64,000 nt of DNA from Oceanospirillales bacterium (GCA_004762125.1 SIHQ01000001.1:1-64000); one strand, 5' to 3'. Positions 32,742-41,815 are shown, counted from the first letter of the stretch. Numbers and translations: made by a program. The notes: generated by a model from the letters alone, not told the origin.

Positions 32742-33992
32742 TTAAATATCCGACACTGATGTTAGCGGGTAGTTCTTAGGATACGGCAGCTTTGCTACGC
32801 CGCTATCCACAGCTGCTTGAGCCACAGCAGCAGAAACAATTCCCAGCAAGCGTGGATCGGTCGGCTTGGGAATAATGTACTCAGGGCCGTACTTCAGTTC
32901 GATCCCTTCATAAGCATCTATTACTTCCTGGACGACATCTTCCTTGGTCAGCTCGCGAAGAGCATGAACAGCTGCAACCTTCATTTCTTCATTTATTCTG
33001 CTCGCACGAACATCCAATGCACCACGAAAAATAAAGGGGAAGCCCAGTACATTGTTTACCTGGTTAGGAAAATCAGAACGACCCGTTGCCATAATGACAT
33101 CAGGACGAACTTTTTTGGCCAATTCTGGGCGAATTTCTGGATCAGGGTTTGCGCAGGCAAAAACAATCGGTTGATCAGCCATCTTGGCTAACTGCTCGGA
33201 TGACAACAGGTTTGGACCAGACAAACCAAGAAACGCGTCAGCACCAACGATGGCATCGTCTAACGTACGACAGTCAGTCTCTATGGCAAAATTAGCCTTA
33301 TGCTGGTTGAGATCAGTACGACCAGTATGGATAACACCTTTACTGTCCAGCATGAAAATATTAGCTGGATTCATGCCACAACGGATCAGCAGCTTAACGC
33401 AGGAGATAGCAGCAGAACCTGCACCCAGGCAAACCAGATGAGCATCCTCGATCTTCTTCCCTGCAATATCCAGCGCATTCAGCATACCAGCCGCAGTTAC
33501 AATAGCTGTACCGTGCTGGTCGTCATGGAAAACAGGGATGTCACATTCTTCAATCAGACGTTTTTCGATTTCGAAACATTCAGGTGCCTTGATATCTTCC
33601 AGGTTGATGCCACCAAAGCTGCAAGCAATACGTTTTACCGTATCAATAAAATCCTGAGGGTTTTCTGTATCCACCTCAATATCAATGGAATCAACACCAG
33701 CAAAACGCTTGAACAGCAGAGACTTACCCTCCATAACCGGCTTACTGGCAAGAGCGCCCAGATTGCCTAGCCCAAGAATAGCTGTACCGTTACTGATGAC
33801 TGCCACCATGTTACCTTTGGCAGTGTATTTATAGGCATTTTCAGGATCAGCAGCAATTTCTCGTACTGGCTCTGCTACTCCCGGACTGTAGGCTAACGCC
33901 AAATCTCTTGCTGTCTCTGCGGGAGTAGTCAGCTGAATTGCGATTTTGCCTGGCTTGGGATTAGCATGATAATCCAGTGCGGCTTGTCTCAT
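32742..33992 (-). CDS. maeB: NAD(P)-dependent malic enzyme, short form
   Basis: Oxidatively decarboxylates malate to pyruvate, supplying NADPH and pyruvate. The 416 residues contain the malic N-terminal motif [17 protein letters not shown], the substrate region [15 protein letters not shown] and NAD-binding [46 protein letters not shown] and the C-terminal EYIIPKP complete the enzyme. The phosphotransacetylase-like domain of E. coli MaeB is absent, as in the short Pseudomonas protein. The ATG at 33992 with AAGGA upstream is chosen; the in-frame extension to 34085 is hydrophobic and unconserved. Confidence 0.93.
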   Translation of the reverse strand: MRQAALDYHANPKPGKIAIQLTTPAETARDLALAYSPGVAEPVREIAADPENAYKYTAKGNMVAVISNGTAILGLGNLGALASKPVMEGKSLLFKRFAGVDSIDIEVDTENPQDFIDTVKRIACSFGGINLEDIKAPECFEIEKRLIEECDIPVFHDDQHGTAIVTAAGMLNALDIAGKKIEDAHLVCLGAGSAAISCVKLLIRCGMNPANIFMLDSKGVIHTGRTDLNQHKANFAIETDCRTLDDAIVGADAFLGLSGPNLLSSEQLAKMADQPIVFACANPDPEIRPELAKKVRPDVIMATGRSDFPNQVNNVLGFPFIFRGALDVRASRINEEMKVAAVHALRELTKEDVVQEVIDAYEGIELKYGPEYIIPKPTDPRLLGIVSAAVAQAAVDSGVAKLPYPKNYPLTSVSDI

Positions 33993-34179
33993 ATCCTTGT
34001 ACTTTCTAACCTTGAAAATGAAGATGTGAAGGGAGTGGTAGTAAGGGAGAATATAGGAACGATAAATCAGTAACAAGAACCCCAAGCCATATTAAAGTAC
34101 ATCTACACACAACAACCGACGCTAATAACTAAATGTCGAATTAATCTGCAAAAGAGCGCAAAAAATTAGCAACATACAA

Positions 34180-34959
34180 TTACAGTTTTTTTAAAGCATC
34201 AAAACTGTAGATATTCATTAACCAGGGTTTCTGATGAGATTTAAAATCACCCTTCTGTCGCCTGTCTACCAGCCAGCCTCTGATTTCTACTTTTGCTCCT
34301 CTTAATGATTTCAACATGGATTTTGTTGCTAATTCCTTATCCATTCGAACCACCAGCGGGCCATCAAACTCCAGCCACACAGACTTTCCCGACCGGGAAC
34401 GATATGTGTCTGTAAGATACCCCTGAATAACCTGAAAGCCTGATTTTAATCTATCAGCCCTGACCCCCAGTACTTTCCACTTCTTCCAGATACCCAATTT
34501 ACTCTCTCTCGCTTTCCTCTCCAGCTGTGACCAGCAGAATTGATAAGGATTTCGATTTTCACTGAAGATTTGAAAAGCCAAACCCTTTTCAATCAAAAAA
34601 CCGTTTATGGAGGTGCCATCAAGAAGAAACGGATAAGCCAGCACTCTTCCATAATGATCATGGCCTATTGTTTGTAAAAAAAGAGTCGGAGAAGCTGTCA
34701 GAAGTGTTTTAAGGGCTGTAAATGCTTCATCACCTACGGGTTCAGCCGGGCGATTTTTATGACTGATTTCAGGTGTATTAATTCCTGCAAAACGAACCTT
34801 TCGGCCATCTTTCAGCCAGACCGTATCACCATCAGCAATATAGTCCCACTCAACCTTTTCAGCTTGCCCCTGCAGCCGACACTCTGTAGCCATTAACAAC
34901 GATGAGAAAAGACAGGCAATAAAAAAGGCGCTTACCTTTCGGTATGACGCCTTTTTCAT
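34180..34959 (-). CDS. Secreted thermonuclease-like protein (SNase fold)
   Basis: Likely a periplasmic or secreted nuclease. The 259-residue protein has a signal peptide (1-24) and a staphylococcal-nuclease domain (about 35-145). Visible motifs are IADGDTVWL with calcium-ligand aspartates, KVRFAGINTPE (R56, E64) and HDHYGRVLAYPF (R105), the three catalytic positions. The C-terminal 100 residues form a second domain with no clear assignment. Homologues next to rpmE occur in Pseudomonas. The ATG at 34959 follows CAGGGA. The longer in-frame ORF to 35109 would overlap rpmE and is rejected. The first 13 codons coincide with a terminator-like hairpin. Confidence 0.85.
   Translation of the reverse strand: MKKASYRKVSAFFIACLFSSLLMATECRLQGQAEKVEWDYIADGDTVWLKDGRKVRFAGINTPEISHKNRPAEPVGDEAFTALKTLLTASPTLFLQTIGHDHYGRVLAYPFLLDGTSINGFLIEKGLAFQIFSENRNPYQFCWSQLERKARESKLGIWKKWKVLGVRADRLKSGFQVIQGYLTDTYRSRSGKSVWLEFDGPLVVRMDKELATKSMLKSLRGAKVEIRGWLVDRRQKGDFKSHQKPWLMNIYSFDALKKL
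34921..34956 (-). terminator. Terminator-like hairpin inside the 5' end of the nuclease gene
   Basis: On the minus strand AAAAAGGCG (34956-34948) pairs with CGCCTTTTT, and the second arm ends in a six-T run. Inside the loop TACC-GAAA-GGTA forms a second stem capped by a GNRA tetraloop. It lies 45 bases past the rpmE stop, so it fits as the rpmE terminator, yet it begins one base after the nuclease ATG. Confidence 0.75.
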
Positions 34960-35000
34960 AAATATGTTCCCTGCTATTTGAATAGCGGGAGAAGGCATAT

Positions 35001-35216
35001 TTACTTGCGAGCACCCAGCTTGCCGAAACGCTTGTTGAAGCGTTCGATACGGCCACCGGCGTCCATCACCTTCTGAGTGCCAGTGTAGAACGGGTGGCAC
35101 TTGGAGCATACTTCAATGTGCAGAGGCTTGCACAGAGTAGAACGAGTCTCGATTTTGTTGCCGCAAGAGCAAGTTACTTCGATCGCGTCGTAATTCGGAT
35201 GGATTTCCGGCTTCAT
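35001..35216 (-). CDS. rpmE: 50S ribosomal protein L31, zinc-binding type
   Basis: Component of the large ribosomal subunit bridging to the small subunit. The 71 residues begin [20 protein letters not shown] and hold the four zinc cysteines (CSC near 16-18, CSKC near 37-40), followed by HPFYTGTQK and FNKRFG. This is the C+ form, replaced under zinc limitation by C- paralogues in many bacteria. The ATG at 35216 follows AAGGTG. The in-frame start three codons upstream is rejected. Confidence 0.97.
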   Translation of the reverse strand: MKPEIHPNYDAIEVTCSCGNKIETRSTLCKPLHIEVCSKCHPFYTGTQKVMDAGGRIERFNKRFGKLGARK

Positions 35217-35648
35217 TGAATTCACCTTAAATAGCTACACGCCGCCACCTCATCTCTACTCTTAATGAGTAGCTAAACCAGGCACCGCGTGAATTATGGT
35301 CACCATCAGAGTTTAGCGTATTAATACACTCTGACCATGACCCTGAAAATTGATGCAGAATCATACCAGAGTATGCCAGTCAAGCAAACATCGGCATTCT
35401 CTTACACCTATTACCATTGGAGATGTGAGTAGGCGGCAAACGAGAGAAGCCCCGTGAGCCTACGAATAGTAGGCAATCGGGGTGAACGACGACTGCACTG
35501 ATGCAGGAGATAGGACAACGCAGGAGCTGCTGCCAAGAGCAGCCAACACTCTCACATCTTCAAGGGTGATGGGTATAGCCGTTTATCCTTTGCCAGCTCT
35601 CGGGTTACACTGATCAGGCTCATTACGCTTTCGGATTATGCCTCTTTT
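35217..35648. promoter_or_regulatory. Divergent rpmE / priA gap
   Basis: A 432-bp gap with no gene. It holds the second palindromic repeat (35403-35577) and the upstream regions of both genes. Another imperfect inverted pair (CAGAGT near 35310 and CACTCTG near 35328) is visible. No promoter could be assigned with confidence. Confidence 0.4.
35403..35577. repeat. Imperfect palindromic intergenic repeat, copy B
   Basis: Starts TACACCTATTACCATTGGAG and ends CAAGGGTGATGGGTATA. AGATGTGAG near the left end is the exact complement of CTCACATCT near the right end. The core GTAGGCGGCAAACGAG and ATCGGGGTGAAC segments match copy A at 6850-6975. An internal stem GCTGCT-N6-AGCAGC is present here and missing from copy A. 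Confidence 0.65.
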
Positions 35649-37874
35649 ATGATTGCCAGTGCAGAGACCATTCTCAGTGTCGCCATCCCTTCTCCTTTGA
35701 GACGAATGTTTGACTACCTGCCACCCGCTGAATGTCATCAAACACCAGAAACGGGTATGAGGGTACAGGTTACCTTTGGACGCAGAAAAGTCATTGGCAT
35801 TATTGAAGCCATAAAGCATGGGACTGATTGCCCACCAGAAAAACTGAAAAGAGCAGAATCTCTTCAGGAATCTTATAGCCTATTATCCGACGATATTATG
35901 AAACTCTGTCGCTGGACAGCCAGCTATTACCATTACAGCTTGGGAGAAACACTGTCACAGGCTCTGCCTAAAGCATTGAGGCAAGGTAAGCCTGCCTCTC
36001 AGGGAACCGTTACTAACTGGCAAAGTACAACCGAGCTTGATACAGAACTCAGAACCTCTCTTAAAAGAGCTCGAAAGCAACTTGCAGCACTGGAATGGCT
36101 TCAACTCTATCCTGAAGGTGTTTCGGAACCGGAGTTAAGAGAAGCCGGTTTCAGCAAAAGCATTCTGAGCCAACTTGAAAAGAAACGGTTGATACAATCT
36201 CAACAAATAGAAATCACCGATCGTCCTTTTCACGAATTTAAAAACAATATTCGTCAACCACACTTAACGCTTAATGAAGAGCAGCGATTTGCTCTTGATG
36301 AAATTACTGACACTTCAACATTTAACTCTGTACTGCTGGACGGTATTACCGGCAGCGGTAAAACTGAGGTATACCTGCAAGCGATTGCTGCCACGTTGGA
36401 AGCCGGCAAACAAGCTCTGGTTCTGGTGCCAGAGATTGGCCTGACACCACAAACCGTTCGTCGTTTTCGCCGCCGCTTTGCCGTGCCTGTAGTCTGCCTG
36501 CATTCTGGGTTAAGCGACGGAGAACGACTTCAAGGCTGGTTGTCTGCAAGTCGTGAGAATGCAGGGGTTCTCATTGCCACTCGATCAGGCATCTTCACCC
36601 CTCTACCGAAACTTGGTTTGATCATTGTTGATGAAGAGCACGACACGTCCTACAAGCAGCAGGACACTCTCAGATATAATGCTCGTGACCTTGCTATCTA
36701 CCGAGCCAAACTGTCCGACTGCCCCGTAATACTGGGGTCAGCAACGCCCTCATTGGAAACTCTAAGTAACGCTCAATCCGGAAAGTATCTGCACCTGAAA
36801 CTGAGACATCGCGCAGGTAACGCCAAACCACCCGTCATTGAATTATTGGATCTCAGGCAACAAGCCTTAAAAGAAGGATTTGCTCACAGCCTGATCGAAC
36901 CGATGCAATCCCACCTTCAGCGTGGCGAACAAGTGATGGTGTTTCTCAATCGAAGAGGCTATGCACCTTCTCTAATCTGTCATGACTGTGGTGAAGTTTC
37001 CGACTGTCCTCATTGTGATGCCCACCTGACACTGCACCGCCAGCCTGCTCATATGCATTGTCACCATTGTGATTATCAAGTAGCGATCCCCTGGAGCTGC
37101 AGTAAATGCAATGGTCGCAGATTGCAGCCATCCGGTCAGGGCACCGAACGTTGTGAGCAAACCCTTGAACAGTTATTTCCTAACTTTCCTGTTATTCGAA
37201 TTGATCGAGACTCCACCCGTAGAAAGAATGCACTGACCGAAATTCTCGACACTATCAATGAAGGAAAACCTTCTATTTTATTGGGCACTCAAATGTTGGC
37301 CAAAGGGCACCACTTCCCTAATGTCACTTTGGTAACCATTCTTAATGCTGACTCAGGACTGTTCAGTGCGGATTTCCGAGGCCTTGAAAAGACAGGTCAA
37401 CTAATCATGCAAGTTTCCGGACGAGCAGGGAGAGGTGATAAACCTGGGAAAGTCATTATTCAAACCTACAACCCGCAGAACCCTGCTTTACAGTTACTAG
37501 CCAGTAATGATTATCCGAAATTTGCTGCCAAGCTTTTAACTGAACGACAACAGCTGAATTTACCTCCCATTGGTCATTTAGCTCTGTTCAGAGCTGAAAG
37601 TGCTACAGCCGCTGATGGTATTAACTTACTGAAGTTATTACGGGCTACTGCAGAGCAGATGCGAGGAGAGGGATCAACCACCAGAACCTTAGGTCCGTTA
37701 CCCGCCCCTATGGAAAAACGACAAGGTCGTTATCGATATCAGCTGATGGTACACAGCCTTCGTCGATCCGAGTTACACCAATTACTGAATGTATTGGTAC
37801 AACAACTGGAATCAATCAAACTTCCTCGAGCACTTCGATGGAACCTTGATGTTGATCCTCAGGATATGTCCTAA
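35649..37874 (+). CDS. priA: Primosomal helicase PriA (replication restart)
   Basis: 3'-5' helicase that recognises abandoned forks and reloads the replisome. The 741 residues have an N-terminal DNA-binding domain (about 1-110) and a winged helix (about 135-190). The helicase core carries Walker A GITGSGKT (232-239), the DEEH box in IIVDEEHDTSYKQ and LGSATPSLE. A zinc-binding insert has paired cysteines (CHDCGEVSDCPHCD, CHHCDYQ, CSKCNG). Helicase motifs V-VI follow (LLGTQMLAKGHHFPNVT, QVSGRAGRG). The ATG at 35649 is consistent with the conserved start. It converges with the DUF2059-like gene, 15 bases apart. Confidence 0.97.
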   Translation: MIASAETILSVAIPSPLRRMFDYLPPAECHQTPETGMRVQVTFGRRKVIGIIEAIKHGTDCPPEKLKRAESLQESYSLLSDDIMKLCRWTASYYHYSLGETLSQALPKALRQGKPASQGTVTNWQSTTELDTELRTSLKRARKQLAALEWLQLYPEGVSEPELREAGFSKSILSQLEKKRLIQSQQIEITDRPFHEFKNNIRQPHLTLNEEQRFALDEITDTSTFNSVLLDGITGSGKTEVYLQAIAATLEAGKQALVLVPEIGLTPQTVRRFRRRFAVPVVCLHSGLSDGERLQGWLSASRENAGVLIATRSGIFTPLPKLGLIIVDEEHDTSYKQQDTLRYNARDLAIYRAKLSDCPVILGSATPSLETLSNAQSGKYLHLKLRHRAGNAKPPVIELLDLRQQALKEGFAHSLIEPMQSHLQRGEQVMVFLNRRGYAPSLICHDCGEVSDCPHCDAHLTLHRQPAHMHCHHCDYQVAIPWSCSKCNGRRLQPSGQGTERCEQTLEQLFPNFPVIRIDRDSTRRKNALTEILDTINEGKPSILLGTQMLAKGHHFPNVTLVTILNADSGLFSADFRGLEKTGQLIMQVSGRAGRGDKPGKVIIQTYNPQNPALQLLASNDYPKFAAKLLTERQQLNLPPIGHLALFRAESATAADGINLLKLLRATAEQMRGEGSTTRTLGPLPAPMEKRQGRYRYQLMVHSLRRSELHQLLNVLVQQLESIKLPRALRWNLDVDPQDMS

Positions 37875-37889
37875 CCTTGGGTTCGTGGT

Positions 37890-38693
37890 CTACAAAATCC
37901 TGGCAATAGCCTGTATCTGTCCACGCTGAAAGTTCTGCATGGCAGTGCTACGGGCAAAGTCCAAATAAGCTCTTATATCCTTATCAGACAACCCCCTATA
38001 GGTGTAGAGAAAAGAATTCCTCATATGATTACTCATACCTTTACGGATGGTTGCCTTTTCTCTAGCCTTCTGAATTTCTGGTGGTCTTAGAGGCCTTCCG
38101 TCGTTCACTGGCATCACTTCATGGAGAATTCTACGAGCCCCTACCGATGCACTGGCAGCCAACTCTGTACCAAGCTCAACCGCATTCAGTGTTTCCATTA
38201 ACTCTTCAATAAGCCTTATACGACTGGTTCTTGGTATATCCTGTGAAAGCTTATCTTCGATATACGCTTGCATTCGCAATGAGTTTCTTGGGTCATTAGC
38301 TTCCATTTCCAAACGCAACACTTTCTGTCCTAAGTCAGAATTAAACCAGTCCAGAAGTTTTAGCAGCTCACCAATACTCAGCGCTTCATCCAGCGTGGCT
38401 TCCATAGAACTTTTGAACAATATGGAACTATAGCGAACTTTCACAACCTGATTTACCGTATCAATAACTTTATCGGGTAGCTGATAATTTCTCTGATCCA
38501 GCGTCATGCTGTTAAGGATCCAACCCAACTGTCGTTCAAGTCGGGCATTATCATAGAGTTCTGTGAGCAATAGACTTTTGTCTGCTGCATGCAGTTGGAG
38601 GGAATAAAAAATAAAAACGAACAGGGTCAGAAAATATCGAAATCCATGATACCTAACTGGCCTATAGCTACGTGTATCCATACATTCAGCCAT
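37890..38693 (-). CDS. DUF2059-like exported protein
   Basis: Unknown function. The 267-residue protein has an N-terminal signal or anchor (about 18-37, LTLFVFIFYSLQLHAA). The mostly helical region contains the segment FNSDLGQKVLRLEMEANDP and ends with the YTYRGLSDKDIRAYLDFARS helix pair, typical of DUF2059 proteins. This suggests a periplasmic all-helical protein. The ATG at 38693 is taken as start; an in-frame ATG at 38681 is also possible. It lies 95 bases downstream of rsmE on the same strand and may be co-transcribed. Confidence 0.65.
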   Translation of the reverse strand: MAECMDTRSYRPVRYHGFRYFLTLFVFIFYSLQLHAADKSLLLTELYDNARLERQLGWILNSMTLDQRNYQLPDKVIDTVNQVVKVRYSSILFKSSMEATLDEALSIGELLKLLDWFNSDLGQKVLRLEMEANDPRNSLRMQAYIEDKLSQDIPRTSRIRLIEELMETLNAVELGTELAASASVGARRILHEVMPVNDGRPLRPPEIQKAREKATIRKGMSNHMRNSFLYTYRGLSDKDIRAYLDFARSTAMQNFQRGQIQAIARIL

Positions 38694-38788
38694 AATCCAT
38701 TAAAAAGTCAGTCAAAAGCTTTGCTTTCAACATACCTAAACCACGATCAGTAGTAAAACAATCTTAATAAAAGCATCTCAGTAAAGTA

Positions 38789-39499
38789 TCAGTCGAATAG
38801 TTTACTGGTAATAGCCGTTACGGCTGTCTCGACTCTCAGAATTCTTGCTCCCAAATGTATCCTGTCAAAACCGGCTTCTTCCAGTTTCTCTACTTCATAA
38901 GGAATGAAACCGCCTTCCGGACCGATCGCCAGAACTACTTTCTCATTAACCTGATGAGGACATGAACTACCGCCTACAGGATGAGCTACCAGACCTTGTT
39001 TTCCTTCCATCAATTCAGGCAAGCGATCTTCTACAAAAGGTTTGAATCTTTTTTCCTGAATCACTTCTGGCAAAAAAGTGTCTCGAGCCTGCTCCAACCC
39101 CAGAACCAACTGTTCATTAATTTTCTCTTCAGAAAGCCAGGGTGACTGCCAGAAGCTTTTTTCAACTCGATAACTGTTTAACAGGATTATTTTTTTGACA
39201 CCGAGGGTCGCGAGATGTTGCAGACTTCTTTTAAGCATCTTGGGTCGAGGAAGTGCCAACAGCACAGTAAGAGGAAGAGGTTCTGGCGCCTGTTCAGACA
39301 ACGCAACATCAAGCTCCATGAACTCTTTTGAAAGGGAGGTGATAACACCTTCACCCATCAGGTCATTAATTAAACCTACTCTCAGGGTATCGCCAACCTC
39401 CGCCCGATGAACATCCAGAACATGCTTTAAAGCACGTCCGGTTAGTCTGACACTGTTCTCAGAAATAAAATCGGAAGGATTAAGTAAGAGAAGATTCAT
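38789..39499 (-). CDS. rsmE: 16S rRNA m3U1498 methyltransferase
   Basis: SPOUT-family enzyme that methylates U1498 in 16S rRNA. It has 236 residues. The PUA-like N-terminal domain has VRLTGRALKHVLDVHRAEVGD. The knotted SAM-binding domain has LPRPKMLKRSLQHLATLGVKKI, ERSxxxW-like EKSFWQSPW, EQARDTFLPEV, and the knot signature VLAIGPEGGFIPYEVEKLEEAGF followed by LGARILRVETAVTAI. The start overlaps the preceding unknown ORF by four bases (ATGA). In Pseudomonas it follows tatC; here it follows the unknown ORF. Confidence 0.96.
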   Translation of the reverse strand: MNLLLLNPSDFISENSVRLTGRALKHVLDVHRAEVGDTLRVGLINDLMGEGVITSLSKEFMELDVALSEQAPEPLPLTVLLALPRPKMLKRSLQHLATLGVKKIILLNSYRVEKSFWQSPWLSEEKINEQLVLGLEQARDTFLPEVIQEKRFKPFVEDRLPELMEGKQGLVAHPVGGSSCPHQVNEKVVLAIGPEGGFIPYEVEKLEEAGFDRIHLGARILRVETAVTAITSKLFD

Positions 39500-40059
39500 A
39501 ACCTGATAAGCCGGAGCAGAAAAGTTTGCCTATTCTCCCGAACCATCAGTAGAACGCAAGTTAGCTGAGAACTCAAATCAAACTCTTCACAAAGCCCATT
39601 AAATTTAATCATTAGATAAGGAAAAGCCGGATCTGAGCTGATTTTCTCTAATCCTTCATAAACATCCTTCAGAGATCCAAAATCGTTGAGCCGCTCGCGC
39701 AGTTTGTCACGAAATACCCAATATCGGCCTGCATGATCACTGGTTTTTTTCGGATCTTTATGACACAAGGACTCAATATCCATGAGAATGTTTTGAATAT
39801 CTTCCCTAAAGCGAGCTTTAACAGCTGTCATCTTTGAAAAAGGACGCCCTGTTTCCTTGCAGTAGAGATAATAATCTCTGGAGTGCTGACCATACTGTTT
39901 CGCGACAGCGCTTCTTTCACTTTCCTTGCGTTTATCAACACGTCTTTGATAAAGACGTGTTGATAGTGTGAAAGGTGAGATGACTGTTCGCCATATTCTG
40001 GCAAGAATAATCGATTTCGCGACAGTTCTTAAAAAAACTGTGAGTTTACTGACTGACAA
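39496..40059 (-). CDS. Unknown 187-residue protein at the tatC position
   Basis: I do not recognise a family. The product is basic and largely helical, with an N-terminal stretch of modest hydrophobicity (about 5-35), a Lys/Arg-rich segment (YQRRVDKRKESERS) and a charged middle. The C-terminus ends LLMVRENRQTFLLRLIRL. There is no convincing series of membrane helices, so it is not TatC. The start is TTG with a weak ribosome site. The four-base overlap with rsmE supports it as a real gene coupled to rsmE. A 15-bp perfect inverted repeat lies inside codons 32-42. tatB ends 155 bases upstream. Confidence 0.55.
   Translation of the reverse strand: MSVSKLTVFLRTVAKSIILARIWRTVISPFTLSTRLYQRRVDKRKESERSAVAKQYGQHSRDYYLYCKETGRPFSKMTAVKARFREDIQNILMDIESLCHKDPKKTSDHAGRYWVFRDKLRERLNDFGSLKDVYEGLEKISSDPAFPYLMIKFNGLCEEFDLSSQLTCVLLMVRENRQTFLLRLIRL
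39933..39965. repeat. Perfect 15-bp inverted repeat within a coding region
   Basis: TATCAACACGTCTTT and AAAGACGTGTTGATA flank the three bases GAT. The structure would form a very stable hairpin in DNA or mRNA. It lies inside the unknown 187-codon ORF, and no T-tract follows. Confidence 0.8.
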
Positions 40060-40214
40060 GACAGCTGCTCTACCAATACTTCTGGCAGCAGCCCTCAGCT
40101 GTTGAGTTATTATTCGGATCAGTAGGAATTGCCATAATCAACCAAGTTTGATCCATGCCATTTAATAAAGATAGCAAGGATAAACATCGGTTTGGTTAAA
40201 GAAGCATCAACAGC

Positions 40215-40544
40215 TCACTCCGCTGGCTTCTCTTTGACAGCTTCCTTCTGTTCTTTAACGGGTTCAACCAAATCCAGGGGTGTACTCAGTGACTCGAGAG
40301 ACTCACTCACCTGATTTCTGGTCTTCTCCAAATCTTTCAGTACTTGCTCATTATGGATTTGCCGTTTGATGCCATCAACATCCAGTTCCTTTTCCAGCTC
40401 TTCCTTCGCAGATTGAAAGCTACGCCGAATTTTACCGACCCAGTAAGCTGTTGTTCGAATGGCTCCTGGCAACCGCTCGGGCCCCAGCACCACCAGACCT
40501 ATAACAGCAATCACCAGCAGTTCAAAAAAGCCTATATCAAACAC
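40215..40544 (-). CDS. tatB: Sec-independent translocase subunit TatB
   Basis: Single-span membrane protein that forms the Tat substrate receptor together with TatC. The 109 residues begin MFDIGFFELLVIAVIGLVVLGPERLPGAIRT, the TatB signature with the conserved glutamate and GPERLP hinge. An amphipathic helix and a charged C-terminal tail follow. The start is GTG at 40544. tatA lies 112 bases upstream. No tatC follows on this strand; after 155 bases comes the unknown ORF. Confidence 0.95.
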   Translation of the reverse strand: MFDIGFFELLVIAVIGLVVLGPERLPGAIRTTAYWVGKIRRSFQSAKEELEKELDVDGIKRQIHNEQVLKDLEKTRNQVSESLESLSTPLDLVEPVKEQKEAVKEKPAE

Positions 40545-40656
40545 CGCAACTCCGAATCAGTATTTCTTTACTGTGAAATTTTTTTTCAGCACCAAAGATG
40601 ACAAAAAAATGTTTCTTTCGCTCATGGCTGATTTATAGCATCGCACGCTATCAGGC

Positions 40657-40878
40657 TCAGGCCTGACGGGACTTGTCTTCTTGCTTCTCCTGAACCTGCT
40701 CTTTGGTTTCAGTTCCAACTGTTTTTTGTTCTTCTTCTGGATTCAGGGCTTTCTTGAAACCTTTCACCGCACCACCGAGGTCGCCACCAAGGCCTCTCAG
40801 TTTTTTGGTACCGAACAACATAACAATGATCAGCAAAACAATCACAAGCTGCCAGATACTAATGCCTCCAAAACCCAT
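40657..40878 (-). CDS. tatA: Sec-independent translocase subunit TatA
   Basis: Pore-forming subunit of the twin-arginine export system. The 73 residues begin [45 protein letters not shown]. This is a short membrane helix, the FGTKKLR hinge and an amphipathic helix, followed by a Glu/Lys/Gln-rich tail. This is the normal TatA plan. It sits between hisE and tatB, as in Pseudomonas. Confidence 0.96.
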   Translation of the reverse strand: MGFGGISIWQLVIVLLIIVMLFGTKKLRGLGGDLGGAVKGFKKALNPEEEQKTVGTETKEQVQEKQEDKSRQA

Positions 40879-41040
40879 AATAAGCCCTTCCTGTTAAATT
40901 AAGTTCTGCCACAGAGTATTGTTTATAGTCGCTTCTGCAACCTCTGACGAATACCACTGCACACTAGTGCATATAAACGCACTATACAGAAGCCCGTCAG
41001 AACGAAAAATGACTTTCATCATGGCTTGCTGAAATAATGT

Positions 41041-41370
41041 TCACTTGTCCCTGCTCGCTTTTTCTTCAATACCGGACAGTCCGAAACGACGTTCCAGCTC
41101 TGTCAGAACGTCAGTATGACTCAATCCTAGATGCGAAAGCATAACCAGAGTGTGAAACCAGAGATCGGCTGTTTCATAAACCAGATCTTCTTTTTTTCCG
41201 AAGTGCTCGGCATCCTTGGCAGCGATCAGCGTTTCCGCGGATTCTTCACCTACTTTTTTAAGAATCTTGTCGAGACCAGCATGATGAAGACTGGCAACAT
41301 AAGAGGAATCAGGATCAGCATTCCTACGCTCGGCAAGAACTGTTTCAATCTGTTTTAGTACATCATTCAT
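41041..41370 (-). CDS. hisE: Phosphoribosyl-ATP pyrophosphatase
   Basis: Second enzyme of histidine synthesis, hydrolysing phosphoribosyl-ATP to phosphoribosyl-AMP. The 109-residue all-helical MazG-type protein has [25 protein letters not shown] and [16 protein letters not shown] with the metal-binding E-E-x-x-E/D pattern. It lies 13 bases downstream of hisI. The two functions, fused as HisIE in E. coli, are separate genes here, as in Pseudomonas. Confidence 0.96.
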   Translation of the reverse strand: MNDVLKQIETVLAERRNADPDSSYVASLHHAGLDKILKKVGEESAETLIAAKDAEHFGKKEDLVYETADLWFHTLVMLSHLGLSHTDVLTELERRFGLSGIEEKASRDK

Positions 41371-41383
41371 ACTCTACCCTCTT

Positions 41384-41785
41384 TCACGAGTGACTGCTGT
41401 AAATGGTATCCGGATCTTTAATCACTGCATCCGTTACCTGCCATTCACCCTGTTGGTCGAGCTTACGATAAAAACAAGATTCCCGGCCTGTATGGCAGGC
41501 AATACCACCCAGTTGCTCAACCACTAACAATACTGAGTCACCATCGCAATCCAGCCTGAGTTCAATCAGTTTCTGCTGATGGCCAGAGGACTCTCCCTTA
41601 CGCCAAAGCCTGCTTCTGGACCGTGACCAGTAAACAGCCTGTTGTTCCCGCGCCGTCAATGACAACGCTTCCCTATTCATCCAGGCCTGCATCAGGATTT
41701 TCCCGGTCTGATGATCCTGAGCTATCGCCGCCACCAGACCATCGCTGTTCCACTTGACTGCATCCAGCCAGTCTTCAGAGCTCAT
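41384..41785 (-). CDS. hisI: Phosphoribosyl-AMP cyclohydrolase
   Basis: Third histidine-pathway enzyme, opening the adenine ring of phosphoribosyl-AMP. The 133 residues include [44 protein letters not shown], the metal-binding [29 protein letters not shown] and a short C-terminus. The ATG at 41785 with GAAGGTG upstream is preferred over the in-frame GTG at 41791. hisE follows immediately. A terminator separates it from ubiB. Confidence 0.96.
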   Translation of the reverse strand: MSSEDWLDAVKWNSDGLVAAIAQDHQTGKILMQAWMNREALSLTAREQQAVYWSRSRSRLWRKGESSGHQQKLIELRLDCDGDSVLLVVEQLGGIACHTGRESCFYRKLDQQGEWQVTDAVIKDPDTIYSSHS

Positions 41786-41815
41786 ACACACACCTTCAAG
41801 CCTGATTTTTATTGT

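Noticed and set aside
33993-34085. N-terminal extension of the malic enzyme
   Set aside because: The extra hydrophobic residues are unconserved; [16 protein letters not shown] at 33992 is the family start and follows AAGGA.
34960-35109. N-terminal extension of the nuclease overlapping rpmE
   Set aside because: It lies in another frame of rpmE; the signal peptide and ribosome site mark 34959 as the start.
40081-40135. 21-codon ORF (MAIPTDPNNN start) after tatB as a tatC remnant
   Set aside because: Too short, without a ribosome site, and with no TatC motif; mentioned only as a speculation in the tatC finding.
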